Assembly: GCA_905236455.1 (NCBI GenBank)
Contig: CAJOPT010000004.1
Coordinates: forward strand, 1 to 64,000
Origin: an uncultured Prevotella sp.
GTDB taxonomy: Bacteria; Bacteroidota; Bacteroidia; Bacteroidales; Bacteroidaceae
DNA length: 64,000 bases
Direction of reading: 5' to 3'
Below the pieces are notes generated by a model. It saw only the letters and a program-made list of their open reading frames with translations. It had not been told where the DNA came from and did not search any database. Each line of letters opens with the position of its first letter. Within the stretch, counting starts at the first letter, position 1. This document shows, one piece after another, positions 38,302 to 47,732 of this stretch. Position numbers and translations under genes: made by a program.

Positions 38302-41300
38302 ATGGCTAAAAAATTTGCCGAACACAATGGTTTGAACCTCACCGCAACCAATAAAGAGGTTTTAGAGCAATGGGAGCAAAAAGACATCTTCCATAAAAGT
38401 ATTGACGAGAAAGAAGGTTGTCCTCAGTTTGTTTTCTTTGAGGGTCCACCTTCAGCCAATGGTCATCCAGGTATTCACCATGTGCTTGCTCGAAGTATTA
38501 AAGATACCTTCAACCGTTATAAGACTATGAAAGGATTCCAAGTTCACCGTAAAGCCGGATGGGATACCCATGGACTTCCTGTTGAACTTGGCGTGGAGAA
38601 AGAATTAGGAATTACCAAGGCCGACATAGATAATCATGAGTCTCCCCGGTATATCTCTACAGAGGAATATAACAAGAAATGTCGCGAGAACGTTATGAAA
38701 TTTACAGCGGAATGGCGTGACCTTACCGAGAAGATGGGTTATTTCGTAGACCTTGATCATCCATACATAACATACGACAACAAATATATTGAAACTTTAT
38801 GGTGGCTACTCCGACAACTATACGAAAAGGGTCTTCTATATAAAGGATATACAATACAGCCATATTCACCTGCTGCAGGAACAGGACTTTCCTCACATGA
38901 ACTGAACCAACCAGGTTGTTATCGTGATGTAAAAGACACTACAGTTACAGCTTTATTTGAAGTTACAACACCTAAGGATGAATGGACAAAATGGGGGAAG
39001 CCCTATTTCGTAGCATGGACAACAACGCCATGGACACTCCCTTCAAACACAGCCCTTTGTGTCGGTCCCAAGATAAATTATGTTGCCGTTGAGACATACA
39101 ATGCATATGACGGTGATAAAATCACAGTTATCATGGCAGAGAGTCGTGTAAATGCTTATTTTAGTCCAGAGGGACAAATTACAGACAACGACGAACTTCC
39201 AGATTATAATAAAGGTGAAAAATTAGTTCCTTACCGCATTATCGGTCATTATACTGGATTAGAATTGGTTGGCTTGAAATACCGTCAGCTAATGCCATGG
39301 GTGAGACCTTCAGCTAAACTTGATAATAATGCTGCCGACTATGTTAAAGCATACGCAGCTGCTAATACAAGCAAGGTGTTCACAAGTGAAAATGGTAAAG
39401 ATAAGTTTGTTGAAATGGAGAGTGAGGCATTCCGTGTTATCCAAGGTGACTATGTTACGACAGAGGATGGTACTGGAATAGTACATATTGCTCCTACATT
39501 CGGTGCTGATGATGCTAAGGTTGCTAAAGACGCCAACATTCCAAGTTTATTCTTAATAAACAAGAAAGGTGAGACTCGTCCCATGGTTGACTTGGAAGGA
39601 AAGTATTATGCTATTGACGAACTTGACAGTAATTTCCTCAAAGCATGTGTTTCTTTGGATAAATATAAACAGCATGCTGGTGACTATGTAAAGAACGCAT
39701 ACGCCCCAGAGTTCAACATTGATGGTAAATATGATGAGAAGGCAGCCTTAAAGGCCGAAGACCTTAATATAATCATCTGTATGGAGATGAAGCGAGATGG
39801 AACAGCCTTCAAGATAGAAAAGCATGTACACAACTATCCACATTGCTGGCGCACTGACAAGCCTGTACTTTACTATCCTCTCGACTCTTGGTTTATCCGC
39901 AGTACTGCCAAAAAAGAACGGATGTGTGAATTGAACAAGACTATTAACTGGCAACCAGAATCAACGGGTACTGGACGTTTTGGCAACTGGCTGGAGAATC
40001 TAAACGATTGGAACCTGTCACGTAGCCGTTTTTGGGGAACACCATTACCAATATGGCGCAGTGATGACGGAAAAGAAATATGTATCGGCAGCGTAGAGGA
40101 GTTATATAATGAGATAGACAAAGCTGTTGCCGCTGGGGTTATGACATCAAACCCTCTGAAAGCAAAAGGCTTCATTCCAGGTGACTATTCACAGGAGAAT
40201 TATGACAAGATAGACCTCCACAGGCCATACGTAGACCATATAATACTTGTCAGTGATGACGGCAAGCCTATGAAGCGTGAGAGCGATCTCATTGACGTGT
40301 GGTTTGATTCAGGTTCAATGCCATACGCACAAGTACATTATCCTTTTGAGAACAAGGATGCGATAGACAAGAACTTTTCATTCCCCGCAGACTTTATAAA
40401 TGAAGGTGTTGACCAAACACGTGGTTGGTTCTTTACGCTACATGCCATTGCAACTATGGTTTTTGATTCCGTAGCATTCAAAAATGTTATCTCAACAGGT
40501 TTAGTACTTGACTCTAAAGGTAACAAAATGTCCAAGCATGTTGGTAATGTTGTCAATCCATTCGACATGATAGAGAAGTATGGTGCGGATGCTGTGCGTT
40601 TCTATATGATGACCAACTCTGAGCCATGGGACAATTTGAAATTCGATCCGAATGGTGTAGATGAGGTTCGTCGTAAGTTCTTCGGAACCTTATATAATAC
40701 ATACAGCTTCTTTGCGTTGTATGCCAATGTTGACGGCTTTGACAACGAGCGCTATGCCGCTAAGATACCTCAGACTTCTGACCGTCCGGAGATTGACCGC
40801 TGGATATTGTCAAAGGTCAATACCCTCATAAAAGACGTAACGAAGGAACTAGACAGCTATGACCCTACTCGAGCTGGCCGTCTGATAGACACCTTTGTCA
40901 ATGATGACCTCTCTAACTGGTATGTGCGTCTTAATCGTAAACGTTTCTGGGGAACAGACATGAGTTCCGATAAGTTGTCAGCATACCATACCCTCTATAC
41001 TTGCCTTATTACAATATCAAAGCTCCTTGCACCCTTTGCACCATTCTTTGCCGACCAGCTATATGTAGACCTTGGAGGAGAGAAGGAAAGTGTTCACCTA
41101 GATTTGTTCCCAGTAGCAGATGAGTCGCAAATAGACAAAGAGCTTGAGGACAGAATGGGAATGGCACAAAAGATTACTTCCATGGTTCTTGCTCTGCGTA
41201 AGAAAGTTAACATCAAGGTTCGCCAACCATTACAGGCTTTGATGATTCCTGCTATGGACTACCGTCAGAGGAAATACATTGAGGCAGTTAAAGACCTTGT

Positions 41301-41871
41301 TCTCAATGAGGTAAATGTCAAGGAGCTGAATTTTGCAGAAGGTGCCGGAATCTTGGTAAAGAAAGTGAAGTGCAACTTCCGTACTATGGGAAAGAAGTTC
41401 GGTAAGTTGATGAAGGGTATAGCCTCTCAGATGAGCGAGCTGTCTCAAGAAGAAATCTCTGCATTTGAAGTCTCAGGTATCCATACTCTTACAGTAGATG
41501 GGCAAGAAGTTAATATTGAAATTGCTGATGTCGAGATTATAAGTGAGGATATACCAGGCTGGCTTGTAATTAACGAAGGCAATCTTACAGTAGCATTGGA
41601 GATAGAGCTTTCCGACGAGCTTCGCCAGGAAGGTATGGCACGTGAGCTTATAAGCCGTATACAGAACCTGCGCAAGGAGAATGGTCTTGAGATTACCGAC
41701 CGCATAAAGATAACAGTGTCACCTCAGGTACAGTCAGATGCCTCTATCAATACCTTTGCCGAATACATCAAGACACAAGTACTTGCCAAGGATATTGTCA
41801 TTGCCGACAATGATGGGACAGAGGTTGACTTCGATGAATTCAAGCTAAATATCAAGATAGAGAAAGTCTAA
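38302..41871 (+). CDS. ileS: Isoleucine--tRNA ligase, type 2 (eukaryote-like)
   Basis: The 1189-residue class I synthetase charges tRNA-Ile. The length, the long C-terminal domain and FFEGPPSANGHPGIHH place it in the type 2 (IleRS2) branch. The first signature is GIHH (residues 57-60) instead of HxGH, and the second is KMSKH (742-746) instead of KMSKS/R. The editing domain has WTTTPWTLPSNTALCVG and GTGIVHIAPTFGADD. Type 2 enzymes tolerate mupirocin, and the swapped GxHH form has, as I recall, been linked to very high resistance. It begins the conserved run ileS / DksA-like / lspA / DUF4296. Confidence 0.96.
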   Translation: MAKKFAEHNGLNLTATNKEVLEQWEQKDIFHKSIDEKEGCPQFVFFEGPPSANGHPGIHHVLARSIKDTFNRYKTMKGFQVHRKAGWDTHGLPVELGVEKELGITKADIDNHESPRYISTEEYNKKCRENVMKFTAEWRDLTEKMGYFVDLDHPYITYDNKYIETLWWLLRQLYEKGLLYKGYTIQPYSPAAGTGLSSHELNQPGCYRDVKDTTVTALFEVTTPKDEWTKWGKPYFVAWTTTPWTLPSNTALCVGPKINYVAVETYNAYDGDKITVIMAESRVNAYFSPEGQITDNDELPDYNKGEKLVPYRIIGHYTGLELVGLKYRQLMPWVRPSAKLDNNAADYVKAYAAANTSKVFTSENGKDKFVEMESEAFRVIQGDYVTTEDGTGIVHIAPTFGADDAKVAKDANIPSLFLINKKGETRPMVDLEGKYYAIDELDSNFLKACVSLDKYKQHAGDYVKNAYAPEFNIDGKYDEKAALKAEDLNIIICMEMKRDGTAFKIEKHVHNYPHCWRTDKPVLYYPLDSWFIRSTAKKERMCELNKTINWQPESTGTGRFGNWLENLNDWNLSRSRFWGTPLPIWRSDDGKEICIGSVEELYNEIDKAVAAGVMTSNPLKAKGFIPGDYSQENYDKIDLHRPYVDHIILVSDDGKPMKRESDLIDVWFDSGSMPYAQVHYPFENKDAIDKNFSFPADFINEGVDQTRGWFFTLHAIATMVFDSVAFKNVISTGLVLDSKGNKMSKHVGNVVNPFDMIEKYGADAVRFYMMTNSEPWDNLKFDPNGVDEVRRKFFGTLYNTYSFFALYANVDGFDNERYAAKIPQTSDRPEIDRWILSKVNTLIKDVTKELDSYDPTRAGRLIDTFVNDDLSNWYVRLNRKRFWGTDMSSDKLSAYHTLYTCLITISKLLAPFAPFFADQLYVDLGGEKESVHLDLFPVADESQIDKELEDRMGMAQKITSMVLALRKKVNIKVRQPLQALMIPAMDYRQRKYIEAVKDLVLNEVNVKELNFAEGAGILVKKVKCNFRTMGKKFGKLMKGIASQMSELSQEEISAFEVSGIHTLTVDGQEVNIEIADVEIISEDIPGWLVINEGNLTVALEIELSDELRQEGMARELISRIQNLRKENGLEITDRIKITVSPQVQSDASINTFAEYIKTQVLAKDIVIADNDGTEVDFDEFKLNIKIEKV

Positions 41872-41976
41872 CATAAGATTATAAAATACACACAAATAAA
41901 TCTTTATAGAATAATTTAACTAATAGTTTACAACAATGACGGCAACATGATTAGCTGTCACCTAAAAATCAATCTC

Positions 41977-42360
41977 ATGGCAAAAAAAACACGTTACAAT
42001 GATGAAGAACTGGAAGAGTTCCGTTCCATTATTAATGAGAAATTGAGGACCACACGTGAGGACCATGCTTCAACGATGCGTATCTTAATGAATCAAGACT
42101 CAAATGATGTTGACGACACGTCACCTACCTACAAAGCGTTAGAGGAGGGTAGCACAACGCAGTCGAAAGAGGAACTGGTACAAATGGCACAACGGCAACA
42201 AAAGTTCATACAAGGTTTGGAAGCAGCTCTTGTGCGCATAGAAAACAAAACGTATGGAATTGACCGTATCACGGGAGAGTTGATACCAAAAGAACGCCTT
42301 CGTGCCGTACCTCATGCGACACTCAGCGTAGCATCTAAAATGCAACAGAAAAAGAAGTAA
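41977..42360 (+). CDS. DksA/TraR-family protein lacking zinc cysteines
   Basis: The 127-residue protein starts at MAKKTRYNDEELEEFR; the upstream ATG at 41947 adds a poorly supported extension. It has a charged N-terminal coiled coil (about 9-40), then a second helix, then the DksA C-terminal region IENKTYGIDRITGELIPKERLRAVPHAT. In zinc-binding members the segment reads YGxCxxTGxxIxxxRL with four cysteines; here there is no cysteine in the whole protein. Cysteine-poor homologues are usual beside ileS and lspA in Bacteroidetes. RNA-polymerase secondary-channel binding is inferred. Its stop overlaps the lspA start (TAATG). Confidence 0.85.
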   Translation: MAKKTRYNDEELEEFRSIINEKLRTTREDHASTMRILMNQDSNDVDDTSPTYKALEEGSTTQSKEELVQMAQRQQKFIQGLEAALVRIENKTYGIDRITGELIPKERLRAVPHATLSVASKMQQKKK

Positions 42361-43061
42361 TGTATAAGAGAAAAGGAGTACTTGCCTGTGTGATCGTAAT
42401 TCTGTTATTGTTAACAGACCAGGCAATAAAGATTGCGGTAAAATTAAATATGCCGTTATATGATGATATTGAGATCTTTAGTTGGTTTCATATCAGGTTT
42501 ATAGAAAACAACGGCATGGCGTGGGGTATGGAGCTTGGCAGCAAGTTACTCTTGAGCACTTTGCGCATTGTGGCTGTAGGTTTCCTCTCGTGGTATATTT
42601 GGAAACAAGTACGAGTAAATGCTAAAACCGGATATATAGTATTGTTGTCAATGATTTGCGCAGGAGCCGCAGGCAATATATTTGACTCACTTTTCTACGG
42701 ACAGATTTTTACAGAATCTACATCTGTTCACATAGCTACGTTGACATCTTTCGGTGAAGGATATGCCCAAGTATTAAGAGGAAAAGTAGTAGATATGTTC
42801 TATTTCCCTCTGATAGAATCTACATTTCCCGAATGGTTTCCGATATGGGGCGGAGAGCATTTTGTCTTTTTCAGTCCAATATTCAATTTTGCAGATGCCT
42901 GCATATCTGTAGCTGTTTTTATACTGTTGATATTCTACAGAGATTGTCTTAACAATCAACCAGAAGAAGTCCACGCGACTAATATGACAGCACCTGGGAA
43001 AAATTTGGAAAATACAAATGAGAATGTAACAGCAACCAAGAGAGACTTTTCAGAAAGCTGA
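42360..43061 (+). CDS. lspA: Lipoprotein signal peptidase (signal peptidase II)
   Basis: The 233-residue inner-membrane aspartyl protease removes the signal peptide of lipidated prolipoproteins. The catalytic pair is Asp145 (GKVVDMFYF) and Asp179 (FNFADACIS); the conserved GNxxD motif is AGNIFDSLF. It is longer than the E. coli enzyme (164 residues), with a loop of about 20 residues between GNxxD and VVDM and a polar C-terminal tail of about 40. The ATG shares one base with the stop of the DksA-like gene, and the lipoprotein gene that follows is 1 bp away. Several of its likely substrates are encoded in this window. Confidence 0.95.
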   Translation: MYKRKGVLACVIVILLLLTDQAIKIAVKLNMPLYDDIEIFSWFHIRFIENNGMAWGMELGSKLLLSTLRIVAVGFLSWYIWKQVRVNAKTGYIVLLSMICAGAAGNIFDSLFYGQIFTESTSVHIATLTSFGEGYAQVLRGKVVDMFYFPLIESTFPEWFPIWGGEHFVFFSPIFNFADACISVAVFILLIFYRDCLNNQPEEVHATNMTAPGKNLENTNENVTATKRDFSES

Positions 43062-43062
43062 T

Positions 43063-43926
43063 ATGAGACGTCCATTTCTTTCAATGATACTAATGGCAGT
43101 GATTATGCTTGCCTCGTGTAAGCCATCAGTGCCAAGAAAATATATCCAGCCAAGTGACATGGAGGATATTCTTTATGATTATCATGTAGCAATGGGAATG
43201 CTTGAGCCTCAATTTTCCACAAGTTCCAGTGACGAGAGTAATTTGATAAAGAACAGGACGTACAAATTAGGTGTCCTTAAAAAACATGGAGTGACGGAAA
43301 AAGAGTTTAATGAATCTCTTGAGTATTATGTGCGCCACGCAGACCGCCTACATACCATCTACGAGAATATTGCCGACAGGCTGTCAGATGAACTGATGGC
43401 ACAAGGAGCCTCCATAAACGATATTAATCAATATGGAGCACTCACTGAACGTGGCGACACTGCGAATATATGGCCTGAGCGCAAGTCAGTTGTACTGTCA
43501 CCCCATCCACCATATAACTCTCTAACATTCCATATAGACACCGACTCTGCTTTCCACAAAGGTGACCGTCTGATATTAAGCTTCGAGTCTCAGTACATTG
43601 TCCAGGAGGGTTCCCGCGACGCTGTTGTTGAGATTGCGATGACTTTAGGCAATGACAGTGTAGTCTCTCAAACATCACATATTATGGGAAACACCCATAA
43701 CTCTATCCAGATTGCAGATGAGAAGAAACTGGGAATAAAAAATGTCAGAGGATACATCATGCTTAATGCAACGAATAACGAACAGTCTTCCTCCACTCTG
43801 AAGCTGGCATGTCTTTATAATATTAAGCTTGTAAGAATGCATATAAAGGATAAGGAAAAGACTGAAAAACCAAAAGGAGGTATTCTTACAATAGAAACAT
43901 CGCAAAAAGACTCTTTAGCAGAATAA
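43063..43926 (+). CDS. DUF4296 lipoprotein
   Basis: The 287-residue protein has a lipoprotein signal (LSMILMAVIMLASC, Cys19). The DUF4296 region follows (YIQPSDMEDILYDYHVAMGML, about 26-110), a helical domain found after lspA across Bacteroidetes. The C-terminal half is beta-rich (LSFESQYIVQEGSRDAVVEIAM). The function is unknown. Immediate placement after lspA (1 bp) suggests cotranscription. Confidence 0.85.
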   Translation: MRRPFLSMILMAVIMLASCKPSVPRKYIQPSDMEDILYDYHVAMGMLEPQFSTSSSDESNLIKNRTYKLGVLKKHGVTEKEFNESLEYYVRHADRLHTIYENIADRLSDELMAQGASINDINQYGALTERGDTANIWPERKSVVLSPHPPYNSLTFHIDTDSAFHKGDRLILSFESQYIVQEGSRDAVVEIAMTLGNDSVVSQTSHIMGNTHNSIQIADEKKLGIKNVRGYIMLNATNNEQSSSTLKLACLYNIKLVRMHIKDKEKTEKPKGGILTIETSQKDSLAE

Positions 43927-43971
43927 AGAGTAGGGAATTGGTAATAATAAAGGATGATGACATAATAACAT

Positions 43972-44220
43972 ATGAGAAGGATAGCAGTACATAAGATTCA
44001 TGCTGGAGAAACAATCATACATAATTGTGTCGTTGAGATATGTGGAAAATATGTTGTAAGATACTATCCTTTTAGCAGGGAATTGCCAATGACGGAATGG
44101 TTGGGAGGTACCATAGAGTTTAGGGAAGATAATCCGGGAAAGTTCTCGGCATATAAGGACAACCGCCTCATTTGTGAGAATAACCAACAGGCAAACGTCA
44201 TATTGCATAGAACACAATGA
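43972..44220 (+). CDS. Small conserved-looking protein of unknown function
   Basis: The 82-residue protein has an ATG start and mixed beta-strand character (MRRIAVHKIHAGETIIHNCVV). It contains a basic/aromatic segment VVRYYPFSRELPMTEWLGG and ends in HRTQ. It has no signal peptide, membrane span or cysteine pair. The codon pattern and amino-acid composition look coding, and it fills the 45-360 bp gap between DUF4296 and nadC in the same direction. I cannot assign a family. A small metabolic or regulatory accessory is possible. Confidence 0.7.
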   Translation: MRRIAVHKIHAGETIIHNCVVEICGKYVVRYYPFSRELPMTEWLGGTIEFREDNPGKFSAYKDNRLICENNQQANVILHRTQ

Positions 44221-44286
44221 GGATAAATCGCCCTAATATTATTATAATAAAGACAATAAGGAATAATCATTTAAAAACTTAACATT

Positions 44287-45135
44287 ATGCTATCTGTAGA
44301 CCAATTAGAAGACTTAATGATAGACCTCGCTTTTGCAGAGGATATCGGTGACGGAGATCATACAACATTGTGTTGCATCCCTGAAGATGCCATGGGTAAA
44401 TCCCATCTACTCATAAAGGAAGATGGAATACTCGCCGGAGTAGAAGTGGCAAAACGAATCTTTGCACGTTTCGACCCAACGATGCAGGTAGAGGTTCTTA
44501 TAAACGACGGCGCAAGAGTCAAGGTAGGAGACATCGCAATGGTCGTAACGGGAAGAGTGCAATCACTGCTGCAGACAGAGCGTCTTATGCTAAATGTCAT
44601 GCAACGCATGAGTGGTATCGCAACCACGACTAACAAATATGTGGAGCGCTTGAAAGGTACTAAGACACGTGTTCTTGATACTCGCAAGACAACACCTGGT
44701 CTCCGTATGATAGAGAAACAGGCTGTGAAGATCGGCGGTGGCGTGAACCATCGTATAGGACTTTTTGACATGATCCTCCTCAAAGACAACCATGTAGACT
44801 TTGCCGGAGGCATAACCAATGCAATTAACCGCTGCCACAAATATCTTGAGGAGAACGGGTTGTCGCTTAAGATGGAGATAGAAGTACGTAACTTTGATGA
44901 GCTGAAACAGGTGCTCGACTGTGGCGGTGTTGATAGAATCATGCTGGATAACTTTACGGTAGCTGACACAAAGAAAGCCGTAGATATCATTGCCGGCAGA
45001 TACGAGACAGAATCCAGTGGGGGTATTACCTTTGATACCATTCGTGATTATGCCGAACAGGGAGTAGATTATGTTTCAGTAGGTGCTCTTACCCATTCTG
45101 TAAAAGGACTGGACATGAGTTTCAAGGCATGCTAA
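44287..45135 (+). CDS. nadC: Nicotinate-nucleotide pyrophosphorylase (carboxylating)
   Basis: The 282-residue enzyme turns quinolinate and PRPP into nicotinate mononucleotide in de novo NAD synthesis. Signatures are EDIGDGDHTT, LLQTERLMLNVMQRMSGIAT, RVLDTRKTTPGLRMIEKQAVKIGGGVNHR and MLDNFTV, with the closing GVDYVSVGALTHS. Length is normal. The nadA and nadB genes are not in the window. Confidence 0.97.
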   Translation: MLSVDQLEDLMIDLAFAEDIGDGDHTTLCCIPEDAMGKSHLLIKEDGILAGVEVAKRIFARFDPTMQVEVLINDGARVKVGDIAMVVTGRVQSLLQTERLMLNVMQRMSGIATTTNKYVERLKGTKTRVLDTRKTTPGLRMIEKQAVKIGGGVNHRIGLFDMILLKDNHVDFAGGITNAINRCHKYLEENGLSLKMEIEVRNFDELKQVLDCGGVDRIMLDNFTVADTKKAVDIIAGRYETESSGGITFDTIRDYAEQGVDYVSVGALTHSVKGLDMSFKAC

Positions 45136-45156
45136 CTATAAATATACAATGAAGAT

Positions 45157-46815
45157 ATGAGAAAGCTATTTTTTATAATATGTCTTTTTGTGAGTGCTGC
45201 AGTGTCGGATGTGATGGCATGTACTAATTTCATCGTAGCCAAAGGAGCCTCTACAGACGGCTCTGTCATCTGCACATATAATGCTGACGACTATGGCATG
45301 TTCCAAAACTTATGCCATTTCTCCGCAGGTACCCATGCCAAAGGTGAGATGCGCAAGATTTATGACTGGGACACAGATGTCTATCATGGTGAGATTCCTG
45401 AAGCGTCTGTAACATACAACGTAATAGGTAATATCAATGAGTGGCAGGTAACTATCGGCGAGACTACCTATGGTGGCAGAGAGGAGATGGTTGACACAAC
45501 AGGTATATTAGATTATGGGTCACTGATATATGTGACTCTTCAGAGAGCCAAATCAGCCCGTGACGCCATCAAGATTATGACAACGTTGGCAGAGACTTAC
45601 GGATATAACTCAGAGGGTGAGACCTTTACCGTTTGCGACCCAAACGAAGCATGGATTGTAGAGATGATGGGATGTGCCTCCGATCGTAAGGCATCCAAGG
45701 AGCGTGTGGTATGGGTTGCTATGCGCATTCCCGACAATGCCATCTGCGGACATGCCAACCAAAGCCGTATTGGCAAGTTTAATATGAAAGACAAAGATAA
45801 TGTGCTGTTCTCTAAGAATGTTGTGAGATATGCCCGCCAAAACGGATGGTTTACTGGCAAGGATGCTGACTTTTCATGGAAGATGGCATATGCAAAACCC
45901 GACTTCTCTGGTCGCCGTATCTGTGATGCACGAGTATGGAGTTTCTTCCGTAAGTTTGACAAGAGCATGGACCGATACTTGCCATGGGCATTAGGCAAGG
46001 ATCCTGATGCAGAAGACATGCCATTGTGGATTGTCCCAGATCATAAGGTTAGTGTGCAAGAGGTGGAGGCATGTATGCGTGACCATTTTGAAGGTACGCC
46101 GTTGTCACTCGACCAGGACTTGGCGCAGGGTGCATGGGATATGCCGTATCGTCCTACGCCTTTGTATTTTGAGGTTGACGGAAAGAAATATTTCAACGAA
46201 CGTCCTACATCTACCCAGCAGACAGGCTTCAGTTATGTATCGCAAATGCGCTCATGGCTCCCACGTGAGATTGGCGGTGTGCTTTGGTGGGGCAATGACG
46301 ATGGTAACATGATTGCCTATACGCCGATATACTGTAGCATGACCATACAGCCTGAATGTTATAACACGCCAGGAGCAGATGCGGTGACATTCTCCGACAA
46401 GAATGCTTTCTGGGTATGCAACTGGGTTAGCAATATGGTTTATCCGCGCTATGCGCAGATGTTCCCTTCGCTAAAAGAAGTGCGTGACTCCCTGGAACAA
46501 AGCTACTTCGCAAAGCAACCAGTCATAGAGAAAGAGGCACAAACTATCTATGAGCAACAAGGAGCTGAAGCTGCCGCGACATTCCTTAACAAATACAGCG
46601 TTGAAGTGGCCCAACAGATGCTGGAGCGTTGGAGACTGCTGGCATATTATCTTATTGTAAAATACAATGACATGGCTGTGAAACCTGAGGAAAATGGGCA
46701 TTTCAAACGCACTCAGGAGGGACTTGGTGCCAAGGTCGTGCGTCCAGGATATTCTGAGTATACACGCAGGGCACTGGTAAATCAGACTGGTGAGAAGTTT
46801 GCTATTCCACAGTAG
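45157..46815 (+). CDS. Peptidase family C69 (dipeptidase), secreted
   Basis: The 552-residue protein is an N-terminal-nucleophile hydrolase of the C69 (PepD-like) family. A signal peptide ([18 protein letters not shown]) leads straight into [15 protein letters not shown]. Cys22 becomes the first residue and nucleophile after cleavage. Other family segments are [24 protein letters not shown] and [13 protein letters not shown]. Members hydrolyse a broad range of dipeptides; in Prevotella, periplasmic peptide use supports amino-acid fermentation. It lies 21 bp after nadC and 20 bp before trmB. Confidence 0.92.
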   Translation: MRKLFFIICLFVSAAVSDVMACTNFIVAKGASTDGSVICTYNADDYGMFQNLCHFSAGTHAKGEMRKIYDWDTDVYHGEIPEASVTYNVIGNINEWQVTIGETTYGGREEMVDTTGILDYGSLIYVTLQRAKSARDAIKIMTTLAETYGYNSEGETFTVCDPNEAWIVEMMGCASDRKASKERVVWVAMRIPDNAICGHANQSRIGKFNMKDKDNVLFSKNVVRYARQNGWFTGKDADFSWKMAYAKPDFSGRRICDARVWSFFRKFDKSMDRYLPWALGKDPDAEDMPLWIVPDHKVSVQEVEACMRDHFEGTPLSLDQDLAQGAWDMPYRPTPLYFEVDGKKYFNERPTSTQQTGFSYVSQMRSWLPREIGGVLWWGNDDGNMIAYTPIYCSMTIQPECYNTPGADAVTFSDKNAFWVCNWVSNMVYPRYAQMFPSLKEVRDSLEQSYFAKQPVIEKEAQTIYEQQGAEAAATFLNKYSVEVAQQMLERWRLLAYYLIVKYNDMAVKPEENGHFKRTQEGLGAKVVRPGYSEYTRRALVNQTGEKFAIPQ

Positions 46816-46835
46816 CAATAACAACTAATAATAAA

Positions 46836-47606
46836 ATGAGTAAAGGAAAACTACAGAAGTTTGCAGAGATGGAGACGTTCAAGAACGTCTTCCAATATCC
46901 GTATTCAGTAGTAGAGAACGTGCCATTCGAGATGAAAGGGCAATGGAGAGAATTGTATTTCCACAATAACAACCCCATTGTTCTGGAGTTGGGATGCGGA
47001 AAGGGAGAGTATACCGTGGGACTGGCACGACGATATCCCGACATAAACTTCATCGGTGTAGATATCAAAGGGGCAAGAATGCACAAGGGAGCAAAGGAAG
47101 CATTGGAGAATAACATGTCGAATGTGGCATTCCTTCGTACAAATATCGAAGTCATTGACCGTTTCTTCTCAGAGAATGAGGTTCAGGAGATATGGCTTAC
47201 GTTCAGTGACCCACAGATGAAGAACCCTCGTAAACGATTGTCATCGACATTCTTCATGGAGCGCTACCGCCGGTTTCTGACAGACGGGGGTGTAGTACAC
47301 TTGAAGACCGACTCCAACTTCCTCTTCACATACACCACCTATATGGTCGAGAAAAGCAATCTTCCATTGTTGTTCCGTACCGAGGATCTCTACCATGATG
47401 AGCGTATCGATGATGCCACGAGGGAGATACTGTCAATCAAGACTTATTACGAAAGCCAGTGGATAGAGCGCGGACTGAATATCAAATACATGAAGTTCGC
47501 CTTGCCCCACGATGCCACATTGCGAGAGCCTGACGTGGAGATAGAGCTCGATGATTACCGAAGCTACAAGCGCACTAAACGCAGTAGCCTTGAGAAAAGC
47601 AAATGA
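46836..47606 (+). CDS. trmB: tRNA (guanine-N7-)-methyltransferase
   Basis: The 256-residue SAM-dependent enzyme methylates G46 in the tRNA variable loop. It shows the SAM site [16 protein letters not shown] near residue 49, [16 protein letters not shown], the catalytic segment [15 protein letters not shown] and the substrate loop region [14 protein letters not shown]. The C-terminal 45 residues (residue about 210 onward) are charged and longer than in E. coli. It ends the plus-strand run, followed by a terminator. Confidence 0.95.
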   Translation: MSKGKLQKFAEMETFKNVFQYPYSVVENVPFEMKGQWRELYFHNNNPIVLELGCGKGEYTVGLARRYPDINFIGVDIKGARMHKGAKEALENNMSNVAFLRTNIEVIDRFFSENEVQEIWLTFSDPQMKNPRKRLSSTFFMERYRRFLTDGGVVHLKTDSNFLFTYTTYMVEKSNLPLLFRTEDLYHDERIDDATREILSIKTYYESQWIERGLNIKYMKFALPHDATLREPDVEIELDDYRSYKRTKRSSLEKSK

Positions 47607-47638
47607 CAAATGCTACACCCGAAACATAAGCCTAAAGA

Positions 47639-47673
47639 AGATGTCACTTCTACTAAGAGTGGAAGTGACATCT
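47639..47673. terminator. Hairpin terminator between trmB and ald
   Basis: A perfect 12-bp stem (47639-47650 with 47662-47673) has an 11-nt loop. It lies between convergent genes, 33 bp after trmB and 60 bp after the ald stop. No long T-run follows, so efficiency is uncertain. Confidence 0.65.
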
Positions 47674-47732
47674 AAAGAGTGTGGATGTGTCGTTTTCTCT
47701 TGTTAAGGGTATTAAGTCAATTCTAAATTATT

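Noticed and set aside
41947..41976. Longer start for the DksA-like protein
   Set aside because: The added residues (MISCHLKINL) do not fit the family, and the ATG at 41977 gives the expected N-terminus.
44358..45041. Minus-strand frame of 227 codons inside nadC
   Set aside because: It is Ser/Arg-rich antisense output with no start context. nadC is intact on the plus strand.
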